Shown piece after piece: positions 10,158 to 19,891 of a DNA stretch of 64,000 bases. The first letter of the stretch is position 1. Every line of letters starts with the position of its first letter. The stretch is from Chloroflexi bacterium 54-19. GTDB taxonomy: Bacteria > Chloroflexota > Chloroflexia > Chloroheliales > Chloroheliaceae. The position numbers were made by a program, and so were the translations under genes. Location: assembly GCA_001898225.1 (NCBI GenBank), contig MKTJ01000059.1, positions 1-64,000 of the forward strand, in the 5' to 3' direction. The notes beneath the pieces were generated by a model, which was not told the DNA's origin, searched no databases, and saw only the letters and a program-made list of their open reading frames with translations.

Positions 10158-11231
10158 TTAAACTGGTGCAAGCTCACGAAGCACCTCCCCGAATAAATGG
10201 TGGTAGCGGAACCCTTCCCGTTTGTCGTCCAGGAGAATGATAAAGAGGTTGGCTTCTTCCAACCGGCTCAGCAGGCTTCCGGCGTTTGTAGAACCCGTTA
10301 CCACTTCGCAGAGCGGCCGGTTAAACTTTTCCAGGATGCTGGTACGCAGTAAAAAGTCCCTTAAGTCGCCCGGTAAATTCGCCAGCACTTCTTCTGATAG
10401 ATAATCGAGAATAAAGCGGTGACTACCGGCAAAATCCTCAATAAAGCGGAAGGTATCCTTGCCGGTTTTCTTCTGACCCTGCAAGGCAAGACCGGCCATT
10501 TGTAACCCGGCCACCCAGCCCTCAGTGCGAGTAGAAAGCTTTTTAACTTCTTCACGACTCAGCTTAAAGCGGATAGTATCCTCAAAGAAGTGGGCGGTTT
10601 CTTCTTCGCTAAAAAGTAAATCTTCGGCCCGAACTTCCACCAGCCAGTCGCGAATCCGGTAGCGGGCCAACGGCAGGTTGGGATCGAAGCGAGTAGCCAG
10701 CACCAGGTGTACGCCCGGCGGTACGCGCTCTACAAACAGGCTCATGCCCTTATGGATGGAGTTTTCAGTTAGCAGGTGGTAATCATCCAGCACGACAACC
10801 AGGGGCTGGTCAGGATTAACCGAAACACTCAGTTCGTTTATGAGGAGAGTCAGAATAGCATCTACCGGGGCGGGCGTAAAGGTGCGGATTAGTCTTGAAA
10901 CTTCTTCTTCAATCTCGTTATCACCCAGGGCTATGCACCAGGCTCTCACGAAATAGTGCCAGAACCTGGCCGGGTCGTTATCCATCTCATCGAGGGATAA
11001 CCAGCCCAACCCAATTCCAGCGGCAGTGGGCCGGGTTTTCAACCGGGCGCACCAGGAGCCGAGTAACGAGCTTTTCCCGAACCCGGCCGGGCTTACCACA
11101 ATCGCCAGGCGCTTAGCTAAAGTTTCTTCCAGCTGTTCAAAAAGCCGGGCACGCGGAACGAGGGTGCTCTGAACCGAGGGGACGGTTAACTTGGATTGGA
11201 GCAGCGGGTAATTAATGGAAGTATCAACCAT
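10158..11231 (-). pseudogene. MalT-like LuxR regulator truncated by the IS3 element
   Basis: The 357 residues hold the N-terminal NTPase of the large MalT/LuxR regulators: Walker A in SPAGFGKSSLLGSW near residue 50, LVVVLDDYHLL as the Walker B area, and the family motif [15 protein letters not shown]. It ends at RYHHLFGEVLREL, then APV read from the IS terminal repeat, and stop. The tetratricopeptide-like region and the C-terminal LuxR helix-turn-helix (about 550 residues in the intact paralogs at 26641 and 38441) are missing. It therefore cannot bind DNA the way the family does. Start ATG 11231 fits the paralogs. Confidence 0.85.
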
Positions 11232-11533
11232 GTTTTAGTCTACCTGCAGGTTTTCTAAAAACACTGGGAAGTCCTGACGCTTCGGTGTTGGTGTAGGTAT
11301 CAGTTTTGCCAATATTCTTACTACTGGATTCAGGTAGTAGTTATGGCATAAATTATACAACCTTTAGAAGACTTTTGGCTAATTACCGGCTAAAGACCAA
11401 TCAAGGGTTAAATTTCCGGTTTCTTTATTACGGCTGCTCCTGACTTTAGCTATGACAATAAAGCCAAGACAGTTCTGGTTAAGGCTGAATCATGATCATG
11501 CGTGCGTGGCAGCCGTGAAAATAGCAGGCAACT
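11232..11533. other. intergenic region upstream of the truncated regulator
   Basis: About 300 bases between the regulator start and the copper ATPase terminator, without an ORF of interest. It must hold the promoter of the truncated regulator; I cannot point to its boxes. Confidence 0.3.
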
Positions 11534-11566
11534 AAAAAGGGTTGCCAGGCTTTAACCTCGCAACCC
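11534..11566 (-). terminator. rho-independent terminator of the copper ATPase operon
   Basis: On the minus strand GGGTTGC, a 14-base loop and GCAACCC are followed directly by TTTTT. It lies just beyond the ATPase stop codon at 11588, in the right orientation to end the long minus-strand transcript. Confidence 0.8.
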
Positions 11567-11587
11567 CTCTTCAAAGATATTGGCGAC

Positions 11588-14500
11588 TCAGGAAACGGTC
11601 AGGATGTAGCTGAAGATGAGCACCTTACCCTGGTACTGAAATTCTGCCCAGATTTTGTAGGTTCCGGCCTGTTCAAACTTCAATTTGTAACCAATCTCCG
11701 GTCCGTACTTCTGCCCTGGCGCAACCGGGGCCATCGCTTCCTCCTGGGGCTGTTCCCAGCCCATGCTTTCGGCCGGCGCTTCCTCTTGCATTGGGGCCGC
11801 GCCTGGCACCTGGCCGTGAATGTGCTTGAAACTGTTGCTGTCCTGTGAAAGCACAATCATGTGGCTGGCTTCTTCCAGGTACGGTTCAAGCTCGGCAAAG
11901 GGCTTGCCGTCCTTTTCAAATTTGAATTTGAGTTCGGTAGTCTCCCCAGCCTTGACCGCCTGCGGCATTTCAAGGGTAGCTTTAAGCTCGCCAAATAGCT
12001 GCTCAAGTCCACCGCCGGGAACCAGGGCCGGGGCTGCGCTGTTTGGGCTTTCCTCGCCTGTGCCGATAGTAAGGTCGTGCCGGTAGAGAATTTTCTGACC
12101 ATTTTTCAGCACGATCTCGTCAAAAACCCGGTACTTACCAGTCGCAGGGAAGTTCACGTTAAAGCTGAACAAACCTTCTGCCGCATCACCGGGGTGAATA
12201 TGGCGGTAGAAGCTGCCGTCCTCGCTAACCACGATCAGGTGCATCAGCTTGGTATGGGCCATTTTCAGGTCCGACCCGGTAAGCACCTTCCCGGTTTTAG
12301 GATTGGTCAGTTTAACGATGACCAGGGAGGGTTCACCCACTTTCGGCATTTCAGGGTAAGTATTCAACTCAAGGCGCACGTCACCTACCTGGAAAGGGGT
12401 GGGCAAATTCACGGCATTGGCAATCGGAATTACATCCGGTTCCGCTTCGGCCACCGGCCCCGCCATCGCGGCCTGGACCGGCGGCCGGTTAAGGTAGTCT
12501 ATACCCTGTTTGCCGATTACCCCAACGAGGCCGACCAGCAGCACTACCAGCCCAAGCTGCCAGCCCAGTTCCAGCCGCTTGCGTCGCTTTTCGGTCGCGG
12601 TTAAAGGCCGGTCGTACTTGCCCCGGTAACGGTTTAAGAGCAAGGAGTTTGACACCACCGAAACGCTGCTGAGAGCCATCGCCCCGGCGGCCAGGATCGG
12701 GTTGATAATACCAAAGATTGCCAGCGGCACCAGCAAAACGTTGTAAAAGAGCGCCCAGAAAAGGTTCTGCCAGATTTTGCGCATAGTCGCCCTGGAAAGG
12801 CTAATCGCGGTAGTCACCAGCCGGACGTCCCCGTGCATGAGGGTAACGTCGGCGGCTTCCATCGCAATATCGGTCCCTGTCCCTATGGCGATCCCAACAT
12901 CGGCCTGGGCCAGGGCCGGGGCATCGTTGATGCCGTCACCCACCATCGCGACAGTTTTACCTTCGGCCTGGAGACTTTTAACCATGGCAGCTTTTTCTTC
13001 GGGCCGGACCTCTGCGAACACCCGGCTAATCCCGGCCTCGCGGGCAATCGTTTCGGCGGTGCGCCGGTTATCCCCGGTCATCATCACCGGCTCGATATTG
13101 CGCGAGCGGAGTTCCGCGACCGCCTCGCGGCTGCCCGGTTTAATCGTGTCGGCCACCGCCACGAACCCGGCCAATTGGTTGTCTACGCCTAACAGGATCA
13201 CGGTTTTGCCCTGGGCCTCAAGCCCGGCGATCCGTTCTTCGACCTCTTGCGCTATAAAAATGCCGTTTTGCAAGAGGAGCCTGCGGCTGCCAACCCGCAC
13301 CCGCCGCCCGGTGACTTCCCCGCTAATTCCTGCCCCGGTAAAGCTCTGGAAGTTTTGAGGCTCTACGTCAAGATAAATTCCCCGGTCTCTGGCACCACGC
13401 ACGACCGCTTCCCCCAACGGGTGTTCGCTGCCCTTTTCAACCAGGGCGGCCAGCCGCAGCAAGGCGGTTTCATCAGTTTCAGGGTCCAGGCTGATTACCT
13501 CGGTAAGCTGGGGTTTACCGAGCGTGAGCGTGCCGGTCTTGTCCAGAACAATCGCGTTTATATCGCGGGCGTGTTCCAGGCTTTCGCCGCCCTTGATAAG
13601 AATACCTCGCTCGGCCCCTACACCCGTACCGACCATAATCGCAGTCGGGGTCGCCAGGCCCAGGGCACAGGGACAGGCTACCACCAGTACGGCCACCGCT
13701 GGCAGGATTGCTTCCTGGAAAGAGTGCCCGGTGAGCAGCCAGCCTACCAGCGTAAGCAGTGCCGTCAGGATTATAACCGGGACGAAAAAGCCGCTAATCG
13801 TATCGGCCAGCCGTTGCACCGGGGCTTTGGAACCCTGGGCGTCTTCCACCAGGCGGATGATCTGGGACAGCACGGTATCCTGGCCGACCCGGTTTGCTTT
13901 TACCCGCAAGAGGCCGTTCTGGTTGACCGTTGCGCCGATCACGCTGTCGCCGACTGCCTTATCCACCGGCAGGCTCTCGCCCGTCACCATGCTTTCGTCC
14001 ACCGCGCTCTGGCCTGCTTCGACGATACCATCGGTCGGGATTTTCTCGCCAGGCCGGACAATCAGCATATCTCCTATCAACACCTCGCTCACCGGCAGGT
14101 CATGTTCCTGACCGTTACGCAGCACACGGGCGGTCCGGGGTTGGAGTTCCATCAGCTTGCGAATGGCATTTCCGGTGCGGCCTTTAGCCAGCACTTCCAG
14201 GAATTTACCCAGGTAGATCAGGGTAATCACCAGCGAGGAAATTTCAAAGTAGGTAACCGCTTCACCCCCGGTCGGGCCGGTGGACATACCGTCCGGTGTG
14301 GTGGCGTACTTGTTACCCCAGAAAAGCAGCCAGGCGCTATAGAGATAGGCCGCCGTAGAACCAAGTGAAATCAGGGTATCCATAGTCGAAGCGAGGTGGC
14401 GGGCGGCCCGGAGCGCTCCCCGGTGAAACTCCCAGCCCACCAGCGTCCAGACCAGCGTATTCATGCCGAATAGTAGCAGGTCGCGGGTCCGCAGGTTGCT

Positions 14501-15073
14501 AAACCAGTCCATGCCGAACATACTAATCACGAAAACCGGCACGGTCAGGAGAACTCCCAACCCCAGCAGGTTACGCCGCCGGATAATCTCCTGGCGCTTC
14601 CTGGTCCGGGTGCGTTCCAGCCTGGCTTCAACTTGAGTTTGAGAATTACCTGGTGAGGTGTAGTTCCCAGCCGGTTCACTTGCCGCCGGTTCCATTACAA
14701 TTTCAGGTTGCCTTACCACTTTTATAGAAGTTTCTACCAGCTTTTCTTCTTCTACTGGTTGGTTAGCAGCAGGTGTTTCCGACTGCGACGTTTCAGGCTT
14801 ATCATTTCGCGGCCTGGCCTTATATCCGGCAGCTTCGATAGCCTCAATTATGGCGCTGAGGCTGGTTTGTTCGGTCGTATAAGTAAAAGAGCCTTCTTCG
14901 GTAGCCAGGTTAACGCTGGCCTTTTCGACGCCCGGCACCTTTTTAACTTTACGTTCAATCCGGTTGACGCAACTGGCGCAGGTCATACCCTGTAACTCAA
15001 GGGTAACCGTTTCAACCGCTGGTGGGGCCACCAGTGGAGCGGCGCTCGGAGTCTTTTCAACAGTCTGGGACAT
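11588..15073 (-). CDS. copA: copper-translocating P1B-ATPase with a long C-terminal extension
   Basis: 1161 residues, against about 700-850 for usual CopA proteins. The order is: a heavy-metal-associated domain with GMTCASC at 29-35; a charged linker; paired helices from about 165; TGES in the actuator; the transport-site motif [18 protein letters not shown]; and [19 protein letters not shown] plus the HMA domain indicate a Cu(I) exporter. After the last core helices and one extra helix ([15 protein letters not shown]), about 310 residues lie probably outside the membrane. They form two related beta-rich units, each with a motif like [17 protein letters not shown] or [17 protein letters not shown]. 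The His/Met-rich segments suggest a metal-binding domain fused to the pump. It is the last gene of the run, with AAAGG before the ATG, next to a YHS protein. Cu specificity is inferred from motifs; the extension's function is an inference. Confidence 0.92.
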   Translation of the reverse strand: MSQTVEKTPSAAPLVAPPAVETVTLELQGMTCASCVNRIERKVKKVPGVEKASVNLATEEGSFTYTTEQTSLSAIIEAIEAAGYKARPRNDKPETSQSETPAANQPVEEEKLVETSIKVVRQPEIVMEPAASEPAGNYTSPGNSQTQVEARLERTRTRKRQEIIRRRNLLGLGVLLTVPVFVISMFGMDWFSNLRTRDLLLFGMNTLVWTLVGWEFHRGALRAARHLASTMDTLISLGSTAAYLYSAWLLFWGNKYATTPDGMSTGPTGGEAVTYFEISSLVITLIYLGKFLEVLAKGRTGNAIRKLMELQPRTARVLRNGQEHDLPVSEVLIGDMLIVRPGEKIPTDGIVEAGQSAVDESMVTGESLPVDKAVGDSVIGATVNQNGLLRVKANRVGQDTVLSQIIRLVEDAQGSKAPVQRLADTISGFFVPVIILTALLTLVGWLLTGHSFQEAILPAVAVLVVACPCALGLATPTAIMVGTGVGAERGILIKGGESLEHARDINAIVLDKTGTLTLGKPQLTEVISLDPETDETALLRLAALVEKGSEHPLGEAVVRGARDRGIYLDVEPQNFQSFTGAGISGEVTGRRVRVGSRRLLLQNGIFIAQEVEERIAGLEAQGKTVILLGVDNQLAGFVAVADTIKPGSREAVAELRSRNIEPVMMTGDNRRTAETIAREAGISRVFAEVRPEEKAAMVKSLQAEGKTVAMVGDGINDAPALAQADVGIAIGTGTDIAMEAADVTLMHGDVRLVTTAISLSRATMRKIWQNLFWALFYNVLLVPLAIFGIINPILAAGAMALSSVSVVSNSLLLNRYRGKYDRPLTATEKRRKRLELGWQLGLVVLLVGLVGVIGKQGIDYLNRPPVQAAMAGPVAEAEPDVIPIANAVNLPTPFQVGDVRLELNTYPEMPKVGEPSLVIVKLTNPKTGKVLTGSDLKMAHTKLMHLIVVSEDGSFYRHIHPGDAAEGLFSFNVNFPATGKYRVFDEIVLKNGQKILYRHDLTIGTGEESPNSAAPALVPGGGLEQLFGELKATLEMPQAVKAGETTELKFKFEKDGKPFAELEPYLEEASHMIVLSQDSNSFKHIHGQVPGAAPMQEEAPAESMGWEQPQEEAMAPVAPGQKYGPEIGYKLKFEQAGTYKIWAEFQYQGKVLIFSYILTVS

Positions 15074-15218
15074 TTTTACAACCTTTCAGATTTCAGCGAA
15101 TTAAAAGCCAAGCCAATCACCGGCAGGTAATTGGACCGGGCAAACTTTCCTGTTATTTATTTAGAAATAAGGTAGGTTGCCAGGCGGGGCAGTCAATTAC
15201 CCGCCCGGCAGGGTTATA

Positions 15219-15425
15219 TTAAGACTGGTGGCGGTGGCCTTCGCTGTGGTTATGGTACTGGTTATCTTCAGTCAAATACGCTTCAGGTTCTTCCTCAAAA
15301 TCAAGCTTACAACCGGGAGCGCAGAAGTAGAAGGTGGCACCGTTATGTTCGGAGATGTATTTGGCACTCAGAGTATCTACTTCCATTTGGCAGACCGGGT
15401 CAATCGCTATCGTTGGGTTTTTCAT
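15219..15425 (-). CDS. YHS-domain protein
   Basis: 68 residues: IDPVCQMEVD at the N-terminus, then GATFYFCAPGCKLDFEEEPEAYL, which is the YHS domain with its conserved Cys pair and FCxxxC pattern. The His-rich tail (HNHSEGHRH) may add metal ligands. YHS domains are common as free proteins or fusions beside heavy-metal P-type ATPases, and this one lies about 145 bases upstream of copA on the same strand. The start is supported by GAAAGGACC upstream of the ATG. A metal-chaperone or metal-sensing role is likely but unproven. Confidence 0.88.
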   Translation of the reverse strand: MKNPTIAIDPVCQMEVDTLSAKYISEHNGATFYFCAPGCKLDFEEEPEAYLTEDNQYHNHSEGHRHQS

Positions 15426-15438
15426 TGTTGGTCCTTTC

Positions 15439-16352
15439 TCATTTTTTAATTGAATTGAAATTGTTAAAAGATTCTGTTACCAGTTCTTCGTTTATTTGCA
15501 TGGCAGCCAGCGCCCCGCTGGCAGCGGCCAGGACCACCTGCTGGGCCAGGGAGGAAGTGTCACCGGCTACAAATAGCCCGTACACCTTTGTAAGTCCGCC
15601 TCCATTCGCTTCGATCAAGTTATGTTCGTCCAGTTCAAGCCCCAGGCTGTGGGCCAGGGCGCTTTGCTGTTTTTGGGCCGGTCTTGCGAACAGCCCCGGC
15701 ACTCGACCTCCCGGCCATCCTCGAAGATGACCATTTCCAACCGGTCCTCCCCGGCCAACAGCCTGATTTTTGTTTCATTAAGGGTTATCCCGGCGGCTTC
15801 GAACTGCTGGCGCTGGGATAGGCTCAACTCGGCCGGGCCATCGGAGTAAAGGGACACTTTCCGGCTCCAGGCCGTCAACAACCGGGTCCGGCGAAAGGCA
15901 TCTTCACCCTTGCCGTAGACCGCCAGGGGCAAATCGCGCACTTCCCAACCGTCACAGTAGGGACAGTGGTAGACTCCCCGCCCCCACAACCGGCTAAAAC
16001 CTTCGAATTGGATCAGCTCGTCCCGCACCCCGCTTGCCAGTAGTAACTTCCGAGTCTAACGCCGTTCTCCACCCTCGATTACCACCTCAAAGCCGCCTTC
16101 ACATTGTTTTACCTCTACAACCGCTGCGTCCAGAAATTTCACGCCGGGGTAGGTGGCTAACTGCTGGCGGGTAATTTTGCGGAACTCGCCCGGTTGCATG
16201 CCATCCCGTGAAATAAAGCCATGCATGCCCTGGGAGGCGGTGTTACGGGGCTGGTTACTATCTATGACAAGGACTTCCCGGCAGGCCCGGCCCAGGTAGA
16301 GGGCAGAGGTTAGCCCGGCCGGCACACCACCCACGATAATTATGTCTTCCAT
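15439..16352 (-). pseudogene. thioredoxin-reductase-like FAD/NAD(P) oxidoreductase, broken
   Basis: Three ORFs join into one oxidoreductase of about 300 residues. The N-terminal part (MEDIIIVGGVPAGLTSALYL) is the FAD-binding Rossmann motif, but the usual GGGPAG reads GGVPAG. The frame ends in TAG after EVVIEGGERR and continues as TRKLLLASGVRDEL. The middle keeps HCPYCDGWEVRD, the CxxC pattern of this subfamily. A one-base shift near 15690 leads to RPAQKQQSALAHSLGLELDE and the C-terminal FAD motif VYGLFVAGDTSS. Three independent lesions point to real inactivation. An intact version would pass electrons from NAD(P)H to a disulfide substrate. It sits in the metal/redox operon between the DJ-1 protein and the YHS protein. 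Confidence 0.85.
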
Positions 16353-16375
16353 GGTTAGTTGCCCTTTCTATTTGA

Positions 16376-17758
16376 TTAAGCTAGCCCGGCTTTAAGGGCC
16401 GCCTCCTGGCTGGCCAACCGGCGAACCTTGGGTGTATAGATGTAAGCCCTGAGACCGCTTATAAACCGGATTAAACGGGGCAGCAACTTAAAGTGCGAAT
16501 AGTCGATCCCCCCAAAGGGTGGCCGGGGGTCATATTGAATCAACCACTGCACCTGGCGGGCGGTCTCGTCATTGGTTAACCTGGAAACCATATAAAGAGC
16601 CGTATCGATCCCGGCCGACACTCCGGCCGAATTGACGATGTTTCCGTTGGCGGTCCAGCGCTTCTGGACATAGGTAGCGCCCAGTTGCTTCAGGATCCGC
16701 ACGTAGGCCCAATGGGTAGTGACGTTCCGCCCTTCCAGAAGGCCAACCGCGGCCAGGATCAGAGCCCCGGTGCAGACCGATACAATCCACCTGGCCTCCT
16801 GGGACGCTGTCTGGATATAAGAGCGGATGGCCAGGTTGGACATAGCCTTAAGAGTAGCCGTGTCGCCGCCGGGTACAAAAAAAGCATAGGGGTTGGGCAA
16901 GTCTGCAAAGGTGCAGTTCGGAACCATCATGACCCCGATGTCGGTTTTGACCGGCTCAGTATTTTCGGCCACCACCAGGGGGCGGATATGCGGAGCCAGG
17001 CGGCTTAAGGCTGAGAAGACCTGTAAGGGACCGGCCAGATCAAAGATGGTCAGGCCGGGGTAAATCACGAAGGCGATTTCCTGCCGGTCGGTAGAATTAT
17101 CAGGTGCCATTTCCCGGGTCATTAGCGGGTCTAGGGTCTGCCGGTCAAAAGTTGTCCAGTCAAGTTGACCCAAAGGCGGGTCAGGATCGTACTCAATCAT
17201 TAACTGCGCGAACTTAGCGGTAGCCGGGTTGGTCAAATTGGCACCCAATCCAATAGCCATATCAATAGCGCCTGATACGCCAGCCGCCGTGGTGAATTTA
17301 CCATCCGTTACCCACCCTTCCGCCTGATAGGCGGCTCCCAACTTCTCCAGGTGTTCTTTATAGGCCCAATACGTTGTGGCCTTGCGCCCCGCAAGCAGAC
17401 CGGCGGCAGCCAGCAGCAGCGAGCCGGTGCTGGTCGAGGCCACCCATTCGGCCCGCTCACCGGCCTGCTTTATGTACTCAACCAGTTCCGGGTCTTCCAG
17501 AGCGCCCATTGTTCCAACCCCACCACCGATTACAACCAGGCCGTCCGGGTGTGGCACTTCGGCGAAGGTTTTTTGCGGGATAATTGAAAGCGGCGTATCG
17601 GTTGGAATTACTTTCAAACTGGTACTCACCACCACCGGTTCAAAACCGGCTCTTAACTTCAAAATGTCCCCTAGCAGGGTCCGGTTGCCTACCAGTTCCA
17701 GCAGCGAGATACCGGGATAGACTACGAAAGCCAGGGTTTTCTTTTTTGTCTTTGCCAT
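16376..17758 (-). CDS. tandem DJ-1/PfpI-family protein, one domain without the Cys
   Basis: 460 residues made of two complete DJ-1/PfpI domains, about 1-215 and 225-425, with a basic tail. Both begin with a strand like FVVYPGISLLEL / FVIYPGLTIFDLAGPL. The second has the nucleophile elbow WIVSVCTGALILAA. The first reads WVASTSTGSLLLAA, where the Cys is Ser. Each elbow is followed by GLLxGRxxTTxWAY, as in isonitrile-hydratase-like DJ-1 proteins. One active and one degenerate domain in a chain would suit an internal pseudo-dimer, since the family normally dimerises. AGAGGAAC lies before the ATG. Substrate unknown; isonitrile hydratase, glyoxalase III-like or regulatory roles are all possible. 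Confidence 0.85.
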   Translation of the reverse strand: MAKTKKKTLAFVVYPGISLLELVGNRTLLGDILKLRAGFEPVVVSTSLKVIPTDTPLSIIPQKTFAEVPHPDGLVVIGGGVGTMGALEDPELVEYIKQAGERAEWVASTSTGSLLLAAAGLLAGRKATTYWAYKEHLEKLGAAYQAEGWVTDGKFTTAAGVSGAIDMAIGLGANLTNPATAKFAQLMIEYDPDPPLGQLDWTTFDRQTLDPLMTREMAPDNSTDRQEIAFVIYPGLTIFDLAGPLQVFSALSRLAPHIRPLVVAENTEPVKTDIGVMMVPNCTFADLPNPYAFFVPGGDTATLKAMSNLAIRSYIQTASQEARWIVSVCTGALILAAVGLLEGRNVTTHWAYVRILKQLGATYVQKRWTANGNIVNSAGVSAGIDTALYMVSRLTNDETARQVQWLIQYDPRPPFGGIDYSHFKLLPRLIRFISGLRAYIYTPKVRRLASQEAALKAGLA

Positions 17759-17812
17759 TTTGTTCCTCTTTATTATTTTTAATCTTTTTACTTTGTTTAT
17801 AGTTATTGGGGC

Positions 17813-18931
17813 TTAACCGCCCAGCGCCACCGCTTCGTGGTACATGTTAGGTTGGGTGCCTTCCGCCCTGATGTTTTCCAGAATTTGCCGGGAAAGTAAA
17901 TCAGCATCGCGGCCTACTCCCCAGATCAGAGAAGAACCGCGTGACCGCTGCCAGGGCCGGCCAATGTGGTAGAAACCGGCTACGGGAGAAATGCCTTGCC
18001 AGTGGATAAAATTGCCGTCTTCATCCTTCACTTCCGGAATGGCGACCCAATCGCTACTATCCCGGTAGCCGGTCGCCCAGAAAACACTAGTCACCTGGGC
18101 GGTTTCTCCCCCGGCAAAGGTTACGGTGTTACCATGGCACTCCTTTAGCCGTGGTAGGATCTGGACGCCTTTTTCCGCTAACTTCTTCAAAGTTTTGCCA
18201 TTGTTGGGAAAAGCGTCACCCTCTTTAATCCGCTGTCCCAGGCCCGACTCACCGGGTAAAGTCAAAATCCCCAGCTTATCCAGCCACCACCAGCTACTCT
18301 TTCCGAGGAAGCGGGCCGGAATGAGCTTACGCCGCCGCCCGGTCGCCAGGATAACCTTATGGCTACCGGCCAGTTCGTTCGCAATGTCTCGCCCGGTCGC
18401 TCCATCCCCGACTACCAGCACGGTTCCCGGTGGCACATCGGTGGAGGTTTTGTAGTTATGGGTAGTGAATTGGGCCACCTTTTCACCTAGCCTTCCGGCA
18501 ACTTTAGGGATAGCCGGGACCTGGAAGGCGCCGGTCGCCAGCACCACGGCTCTCGCTTCCAGGCACTCCCCGGTAGCAGTGACCGCCCGGTAAGGGTAGC
18601 GGCTATCATAGTTTCGGATGAGTAGCGCGACCCCCACCCCGGTCCTTACCCGCAAATTGAAGTGGTAGGCGTAATTTTCAAGATAACCGGCAACCTCATC
18701 TCTATTGGCAAAGCCTTCCTGGTCGCCCGTCATTTCAAGGCCCGGCAGGGCGCTATAGGCGCGAGGCGTAAACAGGGTCAGGGAGTCGTAGCGGTTGCGC
18801 CAGCTATCCCCAATGCGCCCGTTACTTTCTAAAAGTTGGAAGCTCAGCCCGGTACTTGCCAGGTGATAACCGAGAGCGAGGCCCGCCTGGCCCGCGCCAA
18901 TTATGAGGACATCTAATTTTGAATTATTCAT
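17813..18931 (-). CDS. czcO: CzcO-like flavin-containing monooxygenase family protein
   Basis: 372 residues. FAD-binding GxGxxG is in LIIGAGQAGLALGYHLA (about 9-24), followed by the ESNGRIGDSWRNRYDSL segment of this group. A second Rossmann motif, LVVGDGATGRDIANEL near 170, is for NAD(P)H. VFWATGY near 290 is the ATG motif that links the domains. The group is annotated as putative flavoprotein involved in K+ transport (CzcO), mostly from its location near metal-resistance genes; the true substrate is not known. It lies about 25 bases downstream of the GNAT gene on the same strand and is preceded by AGAAAAGG, so it is co-transcribed with the metal/redox operon. Confidence 0.85.
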   Translation of the reverse strand: MNNSKLDVLIIGAGQAGLALGYHLASTGLSFQLLESNGRIGDSWRNRYDSLTLFTPRAYSALPGLEMTGDQEGFANRDEVAGYLENYAYHFNLRVRTGVGVALLIRNYDSRYPYRAVTATGECLEARAVVLATGAFQVPAIPKVAGRLGEKVAQFTTHNYKTSTDVPPGTVLVVGDGATGRDIANELAGSHKVILATGRRRKLIPARFLGKSSWWWLDKLGILTLPGESGLGQRIKEGDAFPNNGKTLKKLAEKGVQILPRLKECHGNTVTFAGGETAQVTSVFWATGYRDSSDWVAIPEVKDEDGNFIHWQGISPVAGFYHIGRPWQRSRGSSLIWGVGRDADLLSRQILENIRAEGTQPNMYHEAVALGG

Positions 18932-18955
18932 AGCCTTTTCTTTTTTCTTTATTAT

Positions 18956-19624
18956 TTACAAAGCCATTAGTTGCCGGGCGTGGGAATGAACTTCAATGGC
19001 GCAGGTACAAAGCTCCGGGTTGATTTTGCAGTTGCAGACCACCTGTCCGATACAACCCCAGCACGGACTGAGGCCGTCATCAAACAGGTCTACGCCCAAC
19101 CGGACCGCGCCAACCCCGGCTTTTTCAAAAGTGGCGCTGTCGATGGGAATAAGGCCAACCGCACCATCGGCTCGGAAGGAAAGTTGCCCGACTATTTGGA
19201 ACCCGGCTTTCTGGATGCCCGCGCCGGATGGTGAGTTTTCCGGGGCGTAAATAATCCAGTAACGTTCAGCAGCTTCGGCCTGGATAATGGCCTGCAAGAG
19301 CCGGGGATAGAGCCCCTGGCCCTGCCATTCGGGGAGAGTTGCGAAATCCCACAGGTAGCGTTCGTTTGCCGGAAGGGCAAAGTTAAGGTCAAGTTCGCCG
19401 ATAGAGGCAGAGCGGGTAGCTACCCAGCCGTAAGTTACCGGGACGCCATCCATATAGCCCACGTATGGACGATGTCTGGTCTGTTTGCGTGTTTCCACCT
19501 CGTTTTCACTTAATTTATTTAGCCGGGCCAGTTCCTTATTGTCATGGGCCAGTTTCACAGAGAAATTTGGTAGCGGGTTTAAGGTCGTTAAAGGGTCATT
19601 ATGCCACCAGCTTGCGAGTGCCAT
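18956..19624 (-). CDS. GNAT-like acetyltransferase with Cys-rich C-terminus
   Basis: 222 residues. The GNAT core is seen in YGWVATRSASIGELDL, YLWDFATLPEWQGQGLYPRL (acetyl-CoA loop) and GIQKAGFQIVGQLSF. The last 40 residues contain CWGCIGQVVCNCKINPELCTC, seven Cys in pairs, resembling a metal-binding or metallothionein-like tail. The paralog at 24558 lacks this tail. With copper-related neighbours, metal binding or sensing is a reasonable inference. AAAGGAG precedes the ATG. The acetylated substrate is unknown. Confidence 0.8.
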   Translation of the reverse strand: MALASWWHNDPLTTLNPLPNFSVKLAHDNKELARLNKLSENEVETRKQTRHRPYVGYMDGVPVTYGWVATRSASIGELDLNFALPANERYLWDFATLPEWQGQGLYPRLLQAIIQAEAAERYWIIYAPENSPSGAGIQKAGFQIVGQLSFRADGAVGLIPIDSATFEKAGVGAVRLGVDLFDDGLSPCWGCIGQVVCNCKINPELCTCAIEVHSHARQLMAL

Positions 19625-19676
19625 TTTTGTTTTCTCCTTTACTGCTTCCGGTACAGTGGTTTACTTATCAGGCTGA

Positions 19677-19820
19677 TTAAGATTTGTAAGTTAAAAGGGT
19701 AGAAATTTCGTTATCAACAATCGGGTCAGCCTCCCGGCTGCTTTTGCCCCACTTTATGGCCGCCAGGTCAAGTAACCCCAGGGCCAGTATCATTAAGCCC
19801 AAAAATAGTAAGATTTCCAT
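19677..19820 (-). CDS. 47-residue membrane microprotein
   Basis: Below the ORF-track size. ATG at 19820 after AAAGGCT begins MEILLFLGLMILALGLLDLA, one hydrophobic helix, followed by AIKWGKSSREADPIVDNEIS and a TAA at 19677. It sits between two genes of the same strand with their typical spacing and upstream AGAAAGG signal, which supports it as a true gene. No family recognised; a single-pass small protein of unknown role. Confidence 0.6.
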   Translation of the reverse strand: MEILLFLGLMILALGLLDLAAIKWGKSSREADPIVDNEISTLLTYKS

Positions 19821-19891
19821 AATTTTTTAGCCTTTCTTTTCTTTTCCTTTTTCTTTTGTTCCGCTCTGTTATGACTTTATCGTCTACATTC

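Larger units (their letters stand above)
8898..10170 (+). mobile_element. inner IS3-family insertion sequence, degenerate
   Basis: The ends are TGCACCA and TGGTGCA, and the terminal repeats match at 18 of 21 positions (left TGCACCACTTTTAAGGAGTAT; the right end is its near reverse complement). Length is about 1.27 kb, typical for IS3. It holds orfA and orfB in the usual order with a DDE transposase. The flanks do not show a matching target duplication: on the left is the outer IS orfA, on the right the coding sequence of a MalT-like regulator. This suggests recombination or deletion after insertion. Both ORFs carry nonsense or frameshift lesions, so the copy should not move on its own. Confidence 0.85.

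Noticed and set aside
13247-14368. 373-aa plus-strand ORF (also 12077..12604 and 12777..13358)
   Set aside because: These are antisense to the intact copper ATPase, whose motifs are unmistakable. High-GC codon use leaves the opposite strand open; no family resemblance.
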